This document shows, in pieces, positions 17,784 to 26,711 of a stretch of 64,000 bases of DNA. Below the pieces are notes generated by a model, which searched no databases, was not told where the DNA came from, and worked only from the letters and a program-made list of their open reading frames with translations. The position numbers were made by a program, and so were the translations under genes. Each line of letters starts with the position of its first letter. Position 1 is the stretch's first letter. This stretch comes from Spirochaetales bacterium (GTDB lineage Bacteria; Spirochaetota; Spirochaetia; Treponematales; Treponemataceae), in assembly GCA_003252395.1 (NCBI GenBank), contig QKEL01000011.1:496001-560000 (forward strand). The letters are read 5' to 3'.

Positions 17784-19370
17784 ATGTCCATGTTTTGTTT
17801 TCAGTGCGAACAGACCGTAGGCGGAACCGGATGCACCGTAGCCGGAGCGTGCGGAAAGAAGGAATCGACGGCGAACCTGCAGGATCGCCTTACCGGGAAA
17901 ATCGTTCGGCTCGCGAATATCGCGGGCGAGGCCGGCGGTTCGAGGGTGACCGACGACCTGATCGTCGACGCCCTCTTCATGGCGATTACCAACGTCAATT
18001 TCGACGACGCGGCCATTTCGGCCCTCGCGCTCCGGATTGACGACGCGGCCGCGGCCCTCGCCGTTTCGCGCGGCGCCGCGCCGGTGGAGGAAAAGGATTT
18101 TGACCTTTCTACCGTGTGGGCAAACGCCGACGAGGACGTTCGAAGCCTCAAATCCCTTTTGCTTTTCGGAATTCGCGGCATCGCCGCCTACGCGCACCAT
18201 GCCGCGGTGCTGGGAAAGCGGGATCCCGCCGTGTACGCCTTCCTTTACAAGGCCCTTCGCGCCCTGGATTCCGAGCTCGGGGTTCCCGCCTTATTGGACC
18301 TCAACATGGAAGCCGGCAAGGTTAACCTCGCCTGTATGGCCCTGCTCGACGGGGCCAATACGGGAACGTACGGCATTCCGACCCCCGTAAAGGTTTCCAC
18401 CAACGTGGAACGCGGCCCGTTCATCGTGGTGACGGGTCATGATCTCCACGACCTCGCGCAGTTGCTCGAGCAAACCGACGGAAAGGGCGTAAACGTTTAT
18501 ACCCACGGCGAGATGCTGCCCTGTCACGCGTATCCGGAGCTAAAAAAGCATCCGCAACTGAAGGGGAATTTCGGAACCGCCTGGCAAAACCAGCAAAAAG
18601 AATTCGACGATCTTCCCGGCGCCGTGGTTTTTACGACCAATTGCCTCATGCCGCCCAAGGCGTCCTACGCTGACCGCATTTTCTCCACTTCAGTGGTTGG
18701 CTATCCCGGCATGGCCCATATTCCCGAGCTTGGGGGAAAAAAGGACTTTACCCCGGTCATCGAGAAGGCGCTTGCCCTGGGCGGGTACCCGAACGGAAGG
18801 GAAATGACCGGCATTAACGGGGGAAGCACCCTTACCACGGGATTCGGCCACGGTACCGTGCTTTCCGTCGCCGATACGGTCGTTAACGCCGTGAAGGCGG
18901 GCGATATCGGGCATTTCTTCCTGGTGGGGGGATGCGACGGCGCCAAGCCCGGACGGAATTACTACACCGATTTCGTGGCGCAAAGCCCGAAAGACTCGAT
19001 CATTCTCACCCTCGCGTGCGGTAAATTCCGGTTCAACGACCTGGACTTGGGGGATATCGGCGGGTTGCCCCGCATTATGGATATGGGCCAGTGCAACGAT
19101 TCGTACAGCGCGATTCGGGTTGCCCTTGCCCTGGCTGAAGCCTTTAACTGCGGCGTGAACGACCTGCCCCTTACCCTCGTGCTGTCCTGGTACGAGCAAA
19201 AGGCCGTGTGCGTGCTCTTGACCCTGCTTTCCCTCGGCATCAAGAATATCTACCTGGGGCCAACCCTTCCCGCGTTCGTTTCGCCGAACGTGTTGAAGGT
19301 TCTGGTGGACAATTGGGGAGTTACCCCCATTTCCACCCCCGAGGCCGATCTTAGGAAAATGCTCGCGTAA
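17784..19370 (+). CDS. hcp: Hybrid cluster protein (hydroxylamine reductase), class I
   Basis: Hcp reduces hydroxylamine in vitro and is now regarded as an NO reductase or S-nitrosylase in nitrosative stress. The 528-residue protein starts MSMFCFQCEQ and has the N-terminal cluster pattern C-x2-C-x8-C-x5-C, the spacing seen in strict anaerobes for a [4Fe-4S] cluster. Further ligands lie in HGEMLPCHAYPELKKH, VFTTNCLMPP, GGCDGAKPGRNYY, LACGKFRFN and the final Glu-containing block. A strong AGGAGG precedes the ATG at 17784. The gene is monocistronic, between a palindromic operator and a terminator. Confidence 0.96.
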   Translation: MSMFCFQCEQTVGGTGCTVAGACGKKESTANLQDRLTGKIVRLANIAGEAGGSRVTDDLIVDALFMAITNVNFDDAAISALALRIDDAAAALAVSRGAAPVEEKDFDLSTVWANADEDVRSLKSLLLFGIRGIAAYAHHAAVLGKRDPAVYAFLYKALRALDSELGVPALLDLNMEAGKVNLACMALLDGANTGTYGIPTPVKVSTNVERGPFIVVTGHDLHDLAQLLEQTDGKGVNVYTHGEMLPCHAYPELKKHPQLKGNFGTAWQNQQKEFDDLPGAVVFTTNCLMPPKASYADRIFSTSVVGYPGMAHIPELGGKKDFTPVIEKALALGGYPNGREMTGINGGSTLTTGFGHGTVLSVADTVVNAVKAGDIGHFFLVGGCDGAKPGRNYYTDFVAQSPKDSIILTLACGKFRFNDLDLGDIGGLPRIMDMGQCNDSYSAIRVALALAEAFNCGVNDLPLTLVLSWYEQKAVCVLLTLLSLGIKNIYLGPTLPAFVSPNVLKVLVDNWGVTPISTPEADLRKMLA

Positions 19371-19402
19371 AAAAAACGCGTGCGCGTCGTCGTTCAGGAA
19401 TG

Positions 19403-19443
19403 GGGACGGGTCATCCTCGGGTGGCCCGTCCCTCGTTTTTTTT
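19403..19443 (+). terminator. Terminator of hcp
   Basis: The inverted repeat GGGACGGG / CCCGTCCC (19403-19410 and 19425-19432) is followed by TCG and eight T residues. It also overlaps the end of the convergent small Cys gene. Confidence 0.9.
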
Positions 19444-19630
19444 AACCGATTACGGTGAAATGCTCGCAGGTTGCCGAGGCTTTGCGCGGCGCATGAAAGA
19501 CCCTGCAATGGCCTTCCTGCGATTCGGACACCTTCATGAGCTTCTTGTCCGGATACCAGGTCCTTTGGCCATCCCATTGGATGCATGCATAGCAGCGTTT
19601 CACGTCGATTTTCTTAAACTCCTGCTCCAT
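19442..19630 (-). CDS. Small four-Cys protein of unknown function
   Basis: A 62-residue protein. Cys residues lie in KRCYACIQWDG, EGHCRVF and ATCEHF, so there are four Cys and two His that could form a small metal site. It is a convincing gene because GAGGAGG lies 5 nt before its ATG on the minus strand and there is no competing ORF. It is convergent with hcp and divergent from tcdA. In the upstream region, 19691-19721 holds an imperfect inverted repeat (ATACAT, GCCC ... GGGC, ATGTAT), a possible operator. The function is unknown. Confidence 0.7.
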   Translation of the reverse strand: MEQEFKKIDVKRCYACIQWDGQRTWYPDKKLMKVSESQEGHCRVFHAPRKASATCEHFTVIG

Positions 19631-19884
19631 AGAACAACCTCCTCAGGAATCAGTGCCTACATATTGATCTTCCGAGGACTGAGTGTCAAATACATTTTTG
19701 CCCTTTTTCGGGCGATGTATCTCTTTGTCCTGTATAGAATAAACAAATTTGAGAAAATGGACCTGATGCCCGGCATCCCTTCGCCTTTCTTGTCGGGCGC
19801 ATTCGTTCCGGAAGGGGAAAAGGCGTTGCCGATTGCGTCCGAAAAGGAATGCGGGTATGCTCATGGCCATTGCGAGGAGCGTGT

Positions 19885-20643
19885 ATGGTAACCCAGTTTT
19901 CCAGAAGCGAGTTGGTCTTGGGGATCGGCTCGACCTCCCTTTTGGCCTCGAAACGGGTCGCGGTTTTCGGTCTTGGCGGCGTGGGATCCTTCGCCGTGGA
20001 GGCCTTGGCCCGTTCCGGCATCGGCTCATTCTTGCTCGTGGATTCGGACGCGATTTGCCTTTCCAACGTGAATCGGCAGTTGTTCGCGACGCACTCGACC
20101 TTGGGGCGTCGCAAGACCGAGGTTGCCCGGGATCGAGTTCTCGATATCAATCCGGCGGCCCGCGTCGAGCTTTATACGGGGATATTCGGAACGGACACGG
20201 TAGGGGATTTCGATTTCGGTTCGTTCGATTACGCGGTGGATTGCATCGATACGGTGACCTCGAAGCTCTTGCTCGTCGAACGGTGCAAGGCGGCGGGCAC
20301 GCCCCTGATCGCGTCCATGGGGACGGGGAATAAGCGGGACCCGTCACGCTTTGAATTCGCCGACATTTCGGAAACGTCGGTTTGCCCCCTAGCCAGAGTG
20401 ATGCGGCACGAGGTAAAAAAGCGCGGGCTCGGGCCATTGCGTGTGTTGTACTCAAGGGAAGAGCCCGTTTCGGCGCGGGAGACCTCGCCGCGGGCGGAGA
20501 TGGCGGGAAGCGCCGAGGGCGGGGCTTCCGCGGGCTCCGTAACAAAACGCGTCGTGCCGGGAAGTCTGCCCTTTGTCCCCTCCGTAGCGGGGTTATTGAT
20601 CGCCGGCGAGGTCGTCAGAACCTTGCTGGACGCGCGTAAATAA
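19885..20643 (+). CDS. tcdA: tRNA threonylcarbamoyladenosine dehydratase
   Basis: TcdA (CsdL/YgdL) is an E1-like enzyme that uses ATP to cyclise t6A37 of tRNA to ct6A. The 252-residue protein shows the nucleotide-binding GLGGVGSFAVEALARSG, the SNVNRQLFA segment typical of MoeB/ThiF/TcdA enzymes, and AVDCIDTVTSKLLL. It lacks the Cys-rich zinc site of MoeB, which favours TcdA. The start is placed at 19885, with GAGGAG 5 nt upstream; an ATG 36 nt further upstream is open but has no such site. The region before it (19631-19884) contains no other gene that I can support. Confidence 0.88.
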   Translation: MVTQFSRSELVLGIGSTSLLASKRVAVFGLGGVGSFAVEALARSGIGSFLLVDSDAICLSNVNRQLFATHSTLGRRKTEVARDRVLDINPAARVELYTGIFGTDTVGDFDFGSFDYAVDCIDTVTSKLLLVERCKAAGTPLIASMGTGNKRDPSRFEFADISETSVCPLARVMRHEVKKRGLGPLRVLYSREEPVSARETSPRAEMAGSAEGGASAGSVTKRVVPGSLPFVPSVAGLLIAGEVVRTLLDARK

Positions 20644-20653
20644 CGGCATTTCA

Positions 20654-20681
20654 TTGACGGTCGGACCCGAAGCGCTATACT
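20654..20681 (+). promoter_or_regulatory. Sigma-70-type promoter of the GGDEF-EAL gene
   Basis: TTGACG and TATACT are separated by 16 bp. The predicted start is near 20688, giving a leader of about 37 nt. Confidence 0.7.
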
Positions 20682-20693
20682 TCTATTCCAGGA

Positions 20694-20701
20694 GCCGATA
20701 A
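20694..20701 (+). promoter_or_regulatory. Possible sigma-28 -10 box before the GGDEF-EAL gene
   Basis: GCCGATAA matches the enterobacterial FliA -10 consensus exactly and lies 24 nt before the start codon. The region 11 nt upstream matches the -35 consensus poorly (3 of 8), so this is tentative. Confidence 0.3.
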
Positions 20702-20724
20702 AAAACATCGGAATAACCATCGGG

Positions 20725-23511
20725 ATGAAGATTAGGACGAAATTGCTCGTGCTTACGGCGATTCTGATACTCCTCTTCGTGGCGAGCATGCTCGCGGTCA
20801 CCGCGGGCGCGGTCAATAGGGGAATACGCGAGGCGGAAATGGATATCGCCGCCGCTGATTTGTCCCGCGTCACGGGCGCGATAGATTACGAGTCCGAATC
20901 GCTCGCCAAAACCGTCGCCGATTACGCGGTGTGGGATTCCTCCTGGCAATACGCCCGGGGGGAAAATCCCGGGTTTTGGGAGGAGAACTTCCTTTCCTCG
21001 ACCTTTGAAAACCTGGGAATTTTCGCGGTTATCTTCCTGGACGGCGCGGGGCAAACGGTCCGGTCGTCGGTATACGATTACGCGACCCAGAGCGTTGTCC
21101 ATGGGCGGTCTTTCATGGACTTCGCCGTTTCCGCTTCCTCCTCCGTCCCGGGTCGGTCCGGAACTGGCTTCGCGAACTGTAACGGCGTGCCGGTGCTGTT
21201 TCGTGCCTCTCCCATACTGAAGAGCGACGGTACCGGGCCCGAGTCCGGTACCTTAATCATGTGCGTGCGCCTTGACCCGAGTTTCACCGAGCGGCTCGCG
21301 GACCGCACGCGCGTCGCGCTCGGCCAGTTTTCTCGGCCCTTCCCCGATGGACTGTCGGGCGTTCGCGAGACCGATACGCTGATCACGGGCCTGGAGGAGC
21401 AAGCCTCGCGCGCGACGATTTTCGGGTATGCCTCCTACCGCGACGAAGCCGGCAATCCGGTATTCACGGTTCGCACCGAAACGCGCCGCTCCCTAACCCG
21501 GGAAGCACGGCGTATTATTCGGGGACTCCTCGTCATTTACCTCATTCTGGCGCTGTTCTTCATAGCCGCCGTCAATTTCGGATACCTCCATTCGTTCGCG
21601 AGGCCCCTGGCGCGCCTTGAGTCCGAAGTTGACTCCTTTGGCCTTGAAAGCCCCCACGACGAGAAAGCCTTGGCGCCCCTTTCGGGCAGGAACGACGAAA
21701 TCGGTAAGATCGCGCGCTCGATTCGGGATATGCATGCCCGGGTGAGGACGGCCCATGAGGAAGTCCGCCAATTGAACGACGAGCTTGAGGAGATGGTCCG
21801 AAAGCGGACCATCGAGCTCCTCGACGCCAACAGCGAACTGACCATTTTCAAGAAGATCCTCGACAATACCGGGGAAGCGGTGGTGATAACCGATCTCGAC
21901 GGCTCGATTATCGAGGCGAACGAGGCCATGTGCCGCATGACGGGATACGCGCGGGACGAAGTGATAGGCCGGAATTCCCGCATGTTCAAGTCGGGCCGCC
22001 ACACGAACGATTTTTACCGGGAAATGTGGGAACGGCTTCGGACCGATAGCCATTGGGAATGGGAAATTTGGGACCGGAGAAAGGACGGCTCCGTGTATCC
22101 GAAATGGCAAACCATTAACGTTTTGCACGGGGAGAACGGGGTTCCCCTGCACTATATCGGGGTGTCGACCGATATCTCGGTCATAAAGGAAGCGGAAGAG
22201 AAGCTGAACCACCTAGCTTACTACGATCCGTTGACGGGCCTGCCGAACAGGATGCTTTTTTCCGACCGGATCGAGCACGAAATCGCGAGTTCCCGACGCG
22301 AGGGGTTTTCCTTCGCGGTGCTCTATCTGGACCTGGACCGGTTTAAGCACGTTAACGACAGCCTGGGCCATGTCGCCGGGGATACCCTCCTCGTGCAGGC
22401 CTCGGACCGAATGAAGGAGTGCGTGCGCGAATCGGATACCCTGTGCCGGATCGGCGGCGACGAGTTCGGCATCGTGCTCCAGAACCTGAACCGGGAAGAC
22501 GGGGCGGGCATAGTCGCCCAAAAACTGGTGAATAGGCTTTCCCAGCGGTTTGAGATAAACGGCAACGACGTTTATATCGGCGTGAGCCTCGGTATCGCCA
22601 TATACCCGAAAGACGGCGCGGACACGGACTCCCTGATACGGAAGGCCGACGGCGCGCTGTTTATCGCGAAGGAAGAGGGAAAGGGCCTGTATCGGTACGC
22701 CTCGAGCGAGATTGAGCTGGTGAATAAAAGCCGCCTCGCCATCGAAAGCCGGATGCATCGCGCGCTGGAGCGCAATGAATTCGTGCTTTACTACCAACCT
22801 CAGGTTAGCGCGGAGCGCGCCACCCCCTTCATGAATAACGGCCTTACCGGGTGCGAGGCGTTGATTCGCTGGCAGCAGGATCCCGACACCATGGTTTCGC
22901 CGGGCGAATTCCTGCCCGTCGCGGAAGACACCGGGTTTATCGCCCCGCTGGGCGACTGGGTCCTGCTTCAAGCCTGCCGCGACGCGAAGCGGTGGGAAGA
23001 CGCGGGGCATCCGGTGGCGGTGGCCGTAAACGTCGCGACCCGGCAATTCGATACGGGCAATTTCGAGGATCGCGTCGCTTCCGTATTGGCCACCACGGGC
23101 CTGTCTCCCCATTTGCTGAAACTGGAGGTGACCGAATCCGGGTTCATGCGCAATATAGAGCGGGTTACCGATATCATGAACCGTATCCGCGAGACGGGGG
23201 TTACCTTCGCCATCGACGATTTCGGGACGGGCTATTGTTCCATGAATTACCTAAATCGCCTGCCGGTAAACTGCCTCAAGATAGACCAATCCTTCGTGCG
23301 TTCGATCGACGACGAGGGTACCGGGGGCGATATAGTGGACGCCATCGTCTCCATGGCCAAGGCCTTCGGGCTGGTCTCCATCGCCGAAGGCGTGGAAACC
23401 TTCGAACAGCTGGAACGGCTCAGGGGGCACGGTTGCGACCTGATTCAAGGCTACCTGGTTTCCCGCCCGCTGCCCCGGGAGGAATTCGAGAAATTCATCG
23501 GGATGAGCTGA
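20725..23511 (+). CDS. CHASE4-HAMP-PAS-GGDEF-EAL cyclic di-GMP turnover protein
   Basis: A 928-residue membrane protein. TM1 spans about residues 7-29, an extracytoplasmic CHASE4 domain about 35-262 (YAVWDSSWQYARG), and TM2 about 268-290, followed by HAMP and a short coiled coil. A PAS domain lies at about 375-495. The GGDEF domain has the intact motif at residues 577-581 (RIGGDEFGIVL). The EAL domain has Glu711-Ala-Leu in CEALIRW, LKLEVTES, DDFGTGYCSMNYL and the Glu of EGVET, so both cyclase and phosphodiesterase activities are possible. It likely tunes motility or adhesion in response to an external ligand. Confidence 0.95.
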   Translation: MKIRTKLLVLTAILILLFVASMLAVTAGAVNRGIREAEMDIAAADLSRVTGAIDYESESLAKTVADYAVWDSSWQYARGENPGFWEENFLSSTFENLGIFAVIFLDGAGQTVRSSVYDYATQSVVHGRSFMDFAVSASSSVPGRSGTGFANCNGVPVLFRASPILKSDGTGPESGTLIMCVRLDPSFTERLADRTRVALGQFSRPFPDGLSGVRETDTLITGLEEQASRATIFGYASYRDEAGNPVFTVRTETRRSLTREARRIIRGLLVIYLILALFFIAAVNFGYLHSFARPLARLESEVDSFGLESPHDEKALAPLSGRNDEIGKIARSIRDMHARVRTAHEEVRQLNDELEEMVRKRTIELLDANSELTIFKKILDNTGEAVVITDLDGSIIEANEAMCRMTGYARDEVIGRNSRMFKSGRHTNDFYREMWERLRTDSHWEWEIWDRRKDGSVYPKWQTINVLHGENGVPLHYIGVSTDISVIKEAEEKLNHLAYYDPLTGLPNRMLFSDRIEHEIASSRREGFSFAVLYLDLDRFKHVNDSLGHVAGDTLLVQASDRMKECVRESDTLCRIGGDEFGIVLQNLNREDGAGIVAQKLVNRLSQRFEINGNDVYIGVSLGIAIYPKDGADTDSLIRKADGALFIAKEEGKGLYRYASSEIELVNKSRLAIESRMHRALERNEFVLYYQPQVSAERATPFMNNGLTGCEALIRWQQDPDTMVSPGEFLPVAEDTGFIAPLGDWVLLQACRDAKRWEDAGHPVAVAVNVATRQFDTGNFEDRVASVLATTGLSPHLLKLEVTESGFMRNIERVTDIMNRIRETGVTFAIDDFGTGYCSMNYLNRLPVNCLKIDQSFVRSIDDEGTGGDIVDAIVSMAKAFGLVSIAEGVETFEQLERLRGHGCDLIQGYLVSRPLPREEFEKFIGMS

Positions 23512-23530
23512 ACAATGCGCGCGAAGCGGG

Positions 23531-23536
23531 TATGAT
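23531..23536 (+). promoter_or_regulatory. Possible -10 box of polB (leaderless arrangement)
   Basis: TATGAT ends 6 nt before the polB ATG and there is no Shine-Dalgarno site. The box lies in the 31-nt gap after the GGDEF-EAL gene. Confidence 0.4.
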
Positions 23537-23542
23537 TGGCCC

Positions 23543-26086
23543 ATGGAACGGGTTCAAGCCAGGGGATTCATCGTGCACGCGTATACCGATCGACGCCGAC
23601 GGCGGGAACAGGTAATCGGTCGGCTTACCGACGGGCGGAGTTTCGCCGCGAGCTTTCCCGAACGGCCCCGTGAAATCCTGATTCCCGAAACCTCCCTCCC
23701 GCTTCTTCTTTCCTCCTGGCCAAAGAACCTCGCCGCGCCCGAATGGCAGACGGTTCCGTGGAAAACCTTCGCGGGAGAGCCGTGCCTCTCCCTGACCGAT
23801 TCCCGGGGCGTTCCCCTCGGCGCCCCAGAGGTCGCCCGTCTTCTCGCTTCGGGTATTCCCGTGCATCGCGACGGGCTGAAGGGCGCGGCCGCCTTTCTTG
23901 CCCGTCGGGGAATCCGGGGCGGCGTGGGCATACGCGGGGAATGTCGGGAAGGCCGCAACGTGGACCTGGTCTTTTCCGACGCCGAGCTCACGGCCGAGCA
24001 TGACGTTCGCGCGCCCCTAACCGTGGTATCCCTAGACATCGAAACCGCCGAACCCGCGGGAACGGTCTTGGCCGTCGGCCTTTCGTCGTTCGTCTTTCCC
24101 CCCAACGGCGCCCCGACGGAACGGGCGCGGGAGGCGATTCTCTTTTTCGGCGACGTTCCCGAGCCCCTTCCCCCTGACCTTCCCCTCGCGTGCTTTCCTT
24201 CCGAGGCCGAACTGCTTCGGGCCATGGCAGAAACCCTGCGGGATATGGACCCGGACATCGTCACCGGTTGGAACGTGATCGATTTCGACTTTCCCCGATT
24301 GGCGGCGGCGTTCGAGCGTAACCGGGTCCCCTTTGCCCTGGGTCGCTCGGTGGAGCCGGGAATATTCTTCCCCGCGGACGCAGGCGATGGCACGGGTCGT
24401 TCCTCCCGTGGCTCGGCAGCCGTTTTCCTGCCGGGCCGGCAGGTGCTCGACGCCCTGCGCCTGGTGCGCACCGGTTCCTGGGGGCTCGAATCCTATGCCC
24501 TCGACGCGGTGGCCCGCGACGTATTGGGCCGGGGCAAGACGGTGGAATCGTCCGGGGCCGATAAACTCGCCGAATTGGAACGGCTGTATCGCGAGGACCG
24601 TGAGGCCTTTTGCCGGTATTGCCTGAACGACGCGATCCTCGTTAACGAGATACTCGAGCGAAAGGGCCTGATAGGCCACACGGTGGAACGGAGCGCCCTG
24701 ACCGGCGCCTTTCTCGATAAGGCCTGGACCAGCGTCGCGTCTTTCGAGCGGGTATACGCCGAGGGCCTTTTCGCCCGGGGAATCCTTGAGCCCGGCGAGG
24801 ATAGCGACCGCCGCGTGTCCGGGGCGGCCGGGGGAACGGTATTGGACCCCCTCGCCGGCTTTTTCGGGCCCGTGGCCGTTTTCGATTTCAGGAGCCTCTA
24901 CCCGAGCGTGATGCGCACGTTTAACGTGGACCCGCTCGCCCACGAATTGGCCCGCAGGGCCTTGGCGACCCAGGCGGGCGGCGCGGAAGGCGATTCCTTG
25001 ATCGTCGCCCCCAACGGGGCCGCCTTCGTGCGGGAACCCGGCATTCTTCCCGCGCTCATCGCCCGGTATTTCTCGGAACGGCTCGCCGCCATAGACCGGG
25101 GCGACGACGCCTCGGCATACGTGTACAAGATCCTCATGAACTCCTTTTACGGGGTGCTGGGAACCCCGAAATGCCGCTATGCGCGAACCGAGCTGGCCGG
25201 GGCGATTACCTCCTTCGGGAAATGGTGCCTGCTTTTCGCGCGGGACTTTTTTACGGGCCGGGGCTTTCGGGTATTGTACGGCGACACGGACTCGGTGTTC
25301 GTGGAGATGAAGGGCGGCGTGACGGGCGCTCTGGGGTCGGAGAGCGATCCTTCCGGGCCGGAAGAACCTTCCGCGCGGGAGCTTCGCGGGGCCAGGGCGC
25401 TTGAAAGCGAGGCGTCGGAACTTGCCGACCGTTTGAACGCGGCCCTTGCCGCGAGCGTCGGCGAAAAATGGAAGCGCGACTCGCACATCTCTATCCGGTT
25501 CGAGAAGCTCTACCTCCGCTTTTTCATTCCCCATTTGCGCGGAATCGAGCAGGATGGGGACGATCGCGGGCGGGCCAAGGGCTACGCCGGGCTCAGGCTG
25601 AGGGCGGACGGGGAAACCGAGACTGAAATTAAGGGGATGGAAGCCGTTCGAAGCGACTATACGCCCTTTGCCCGCCGGTTCCAGCGCGAATTGCTGGGCA
25701 TCGTCTTCGGAACGGCGGGAACGGCCGAAACGGAGGCCTACGTGCGCGACCAGGCGGAGCGGCTGTACCGGGGCGAATTCGACGGTGAACTGGTTTTCAG
25801 GAAACGGCTTCGCCGGGCCCCCGACGATTACGTTGCCTCAACGCCGCCGCATATCAAGGTCGCTCGCGCACTCGGGTGGACGACGCGGCGCGGAACGGTC
25901 GAGTACGTAATGACGGCCAACGGTCCCGAGGCGATCTCGCTTGCGGGCGGAGCGATTGACCGCGCCTGGTACGTGCGGTCGCAGCTCCTGCCCGTGGCGC
26001 GTTCCGTGGGCCTGGCCGCCGGGTTCGACGCCGACGCGCTCCTCGCTTCCCTCCATGCCGACGGGCAGCTAGAGTTCGAGTACTGA
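23543..26086 (+). CDS. polB: DNA polymerase II (family B, Escherichia coli PolB type)
   Basis: A family B replicative-fold polymerase of 847 residues (E. coli Pol II has 783). The N-terminus (GFIVHAYTD) aligns with Pol II. Exo I reads VSLDIETAE, Exo II VTGWNVIDFDF and Exo III YCLNDAIL, so the 3'-5' exonuclease looks intact. Polymerase motif A is FDFRSLYPSVMRTFNVDP, motif B KILMNSFYGVLGT and motif C YGDTDSVFVE. Pol II performs SOS translesion synthesis and fork restart in proteobacteria. It is uncommon in spirochaetes as far as I know, which suggests transfer. No ribosome site precedes the start. Confidence 0.95.
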   Translation: MERVQARGFIVHAYTDRRRRREQVIGRLTDGRSFAASFPERPREILIPETSLPLLLSSWPKNLAAPEWQTVPWKTFAGEPCLSLTDSRGVPLGAPEVARLLASGIPVHRDGLKGAAAFLARRGIRGGVGIRGECREGRNVDLVFSDAELTAEHDVRAPLTVVSLDIETAEPAGTVLAVGLSSFVFPPNGAPTERAREAILFFGDVPEPLPPDLPLACFPSEAELLRAMAETLRDMDPDIVTGWNVIDFDFPRLAAAFERNRVPFALGRSVEPGIFFPADAGDGTGRSSRGSAAVFLPGRQVLDALRLVRTGSWGLESYALDAVARDVLGRGKTVESSGADKLAELERLYREDREAFCRYCLNDAILVNEILERKGLIGHTVERSALTGAFLDKAWTSVASFERVYAEGLFARGILEPGEDSDRRVSGAAGGTVLDPLAGFFGPVAVFDFRSLYPSVMRTFNVDPLAHELARRALATQAGGAEGDSLIVAPNGAAFVREPGILPALIARYFSERLAAIDRGDDASAYVYKILMNSFYGVLGTPKCRYARTELAGAITSFGKWCLLFARDFFTGRGFRVLYGDTDSVFVEMKGGVTGALGSESDPSGPEEPSARELRGARALESEASELADRLNAALAASVGEKWKRDSHISIRFEKLYLRFFIPHLRGIEQDGDDRGRAKGYAGLRLRADGETETEIKGMEAVRSDYTPFARRFQRELLGIVFGTAGTAETEAYVRDQAERLYRGEFDGELVFRKRLRRAPDDYVASTPPHIKVARALGWTTRRGTVEYVMTANGPEAISLAGGAIDRAWYVRSQLLPVARSVGLAAGFDADALLASLHADGQLEFEY

Positions 26087-26099
26087 GCGGCCGCGCGCC

Positions 26100-26603
26100 C
26101 TAGTCTGTCACTGACGCGAAGGCGGCGCCGAGGGTTTTCAGCGAAATAAGGTGTACGAGCGGCGTTCCGAGAAAGCCCCGGGCGGCGCATGCCGAGCCGT
26201 GAACGGTTACCGCAAACCCGTAATCGAACGCGGCGCGGACGGTGGAATCGACGCACATGTTGGTCATCGCCCCGGCCACGTGCAGTTCCGTCACGCCGAG
26301 CCCCTTGAGCGTCTCCTTGAGGCCCGTCTCCCTGAACGAATTGGGGTAGTGCTTAAGGATAACGATGTCGCCGTTCGCGGGCAAAAGCGACGGGTGGAAT
26401 TCGGCGCCGCGGGTACCCGGCAGGAAAAAGGAGCTTCCTTCCAGAATCGATTCGTGGCGCACGAATACGACCGGCTTTCCTTCCGCGCGAAAGCGCTCAA
26501 CTAGCCGGTGCGCGTTCCGTGCGGCTTTCTTGATTCCCTTCAGAGGAAACCGCCCTCCGGGAAAATAGTCGTTCTGCATGTCGATAACGATAAGGGCGTC
26601 CAT
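26100..26603 (-). CDS. Isochorismatase-family cysteine hydrolase
   Basis: A 167-residue hydrolase. The catalytic Asp is in ALIVIDMQNDYFPGG, the Lys in VILKHYPNSF, and the cis-peptide region and catalytic Cys in VAGAMTNMCVDSTVRAA, so the triad is complete. Members include nicotinamidases, ureidohydrolases and isochorismatases; the substrate is not readable. The start at 26603 is supported by AAGGAG on the minus strand; the longer frame to 26699 has no such site. It is divergent from a GlxA-type regulator, a very common pairing, so that regulator probably controls it. Confidence 0.9.
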   Translation of the reverse strand: MDALIVIDMQNDYFPGGRFPLKGIKKAARNAHRLVERFRAEGKPVVFVRHESILEGSSFFLPGTRGAEFHPSLLPANGDIVILKHYPNSFRETGLKETLKGLGVTELHVAGAMTNMCVDSTVRAAFDYGFAVTVHGSACAARGFLGTPLVHLISLKTLGAAFASVTD

Positions 26604-26711
26604 ACGTATGCTCCTTTTTAAGAAATGGTCATTGTTCCATCCTACTATCCCTTTTCCCAGGGCGAAATTGGCCGTATAGACAAAAAGAGTGCGAAACAAG
26701 ACAATAGAAGT

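Noticed and set aside
19691-19721. Terminator in the gap between the small Cys gene and tcdA
   Set aside because: The inverted repeat has a T-rich loop but lacks a run of T after the stem on either strand, and no gene ends there. It is kept only as a possible operator.
24032-25534. 500-codon open frame on the minus strand inside polB
   Set aside because: It is antisense to a complete family B polymerase with all motifs. Long antisense frames are expected in GC-rich DNA, and it has no ribosome site or recognisable domain.
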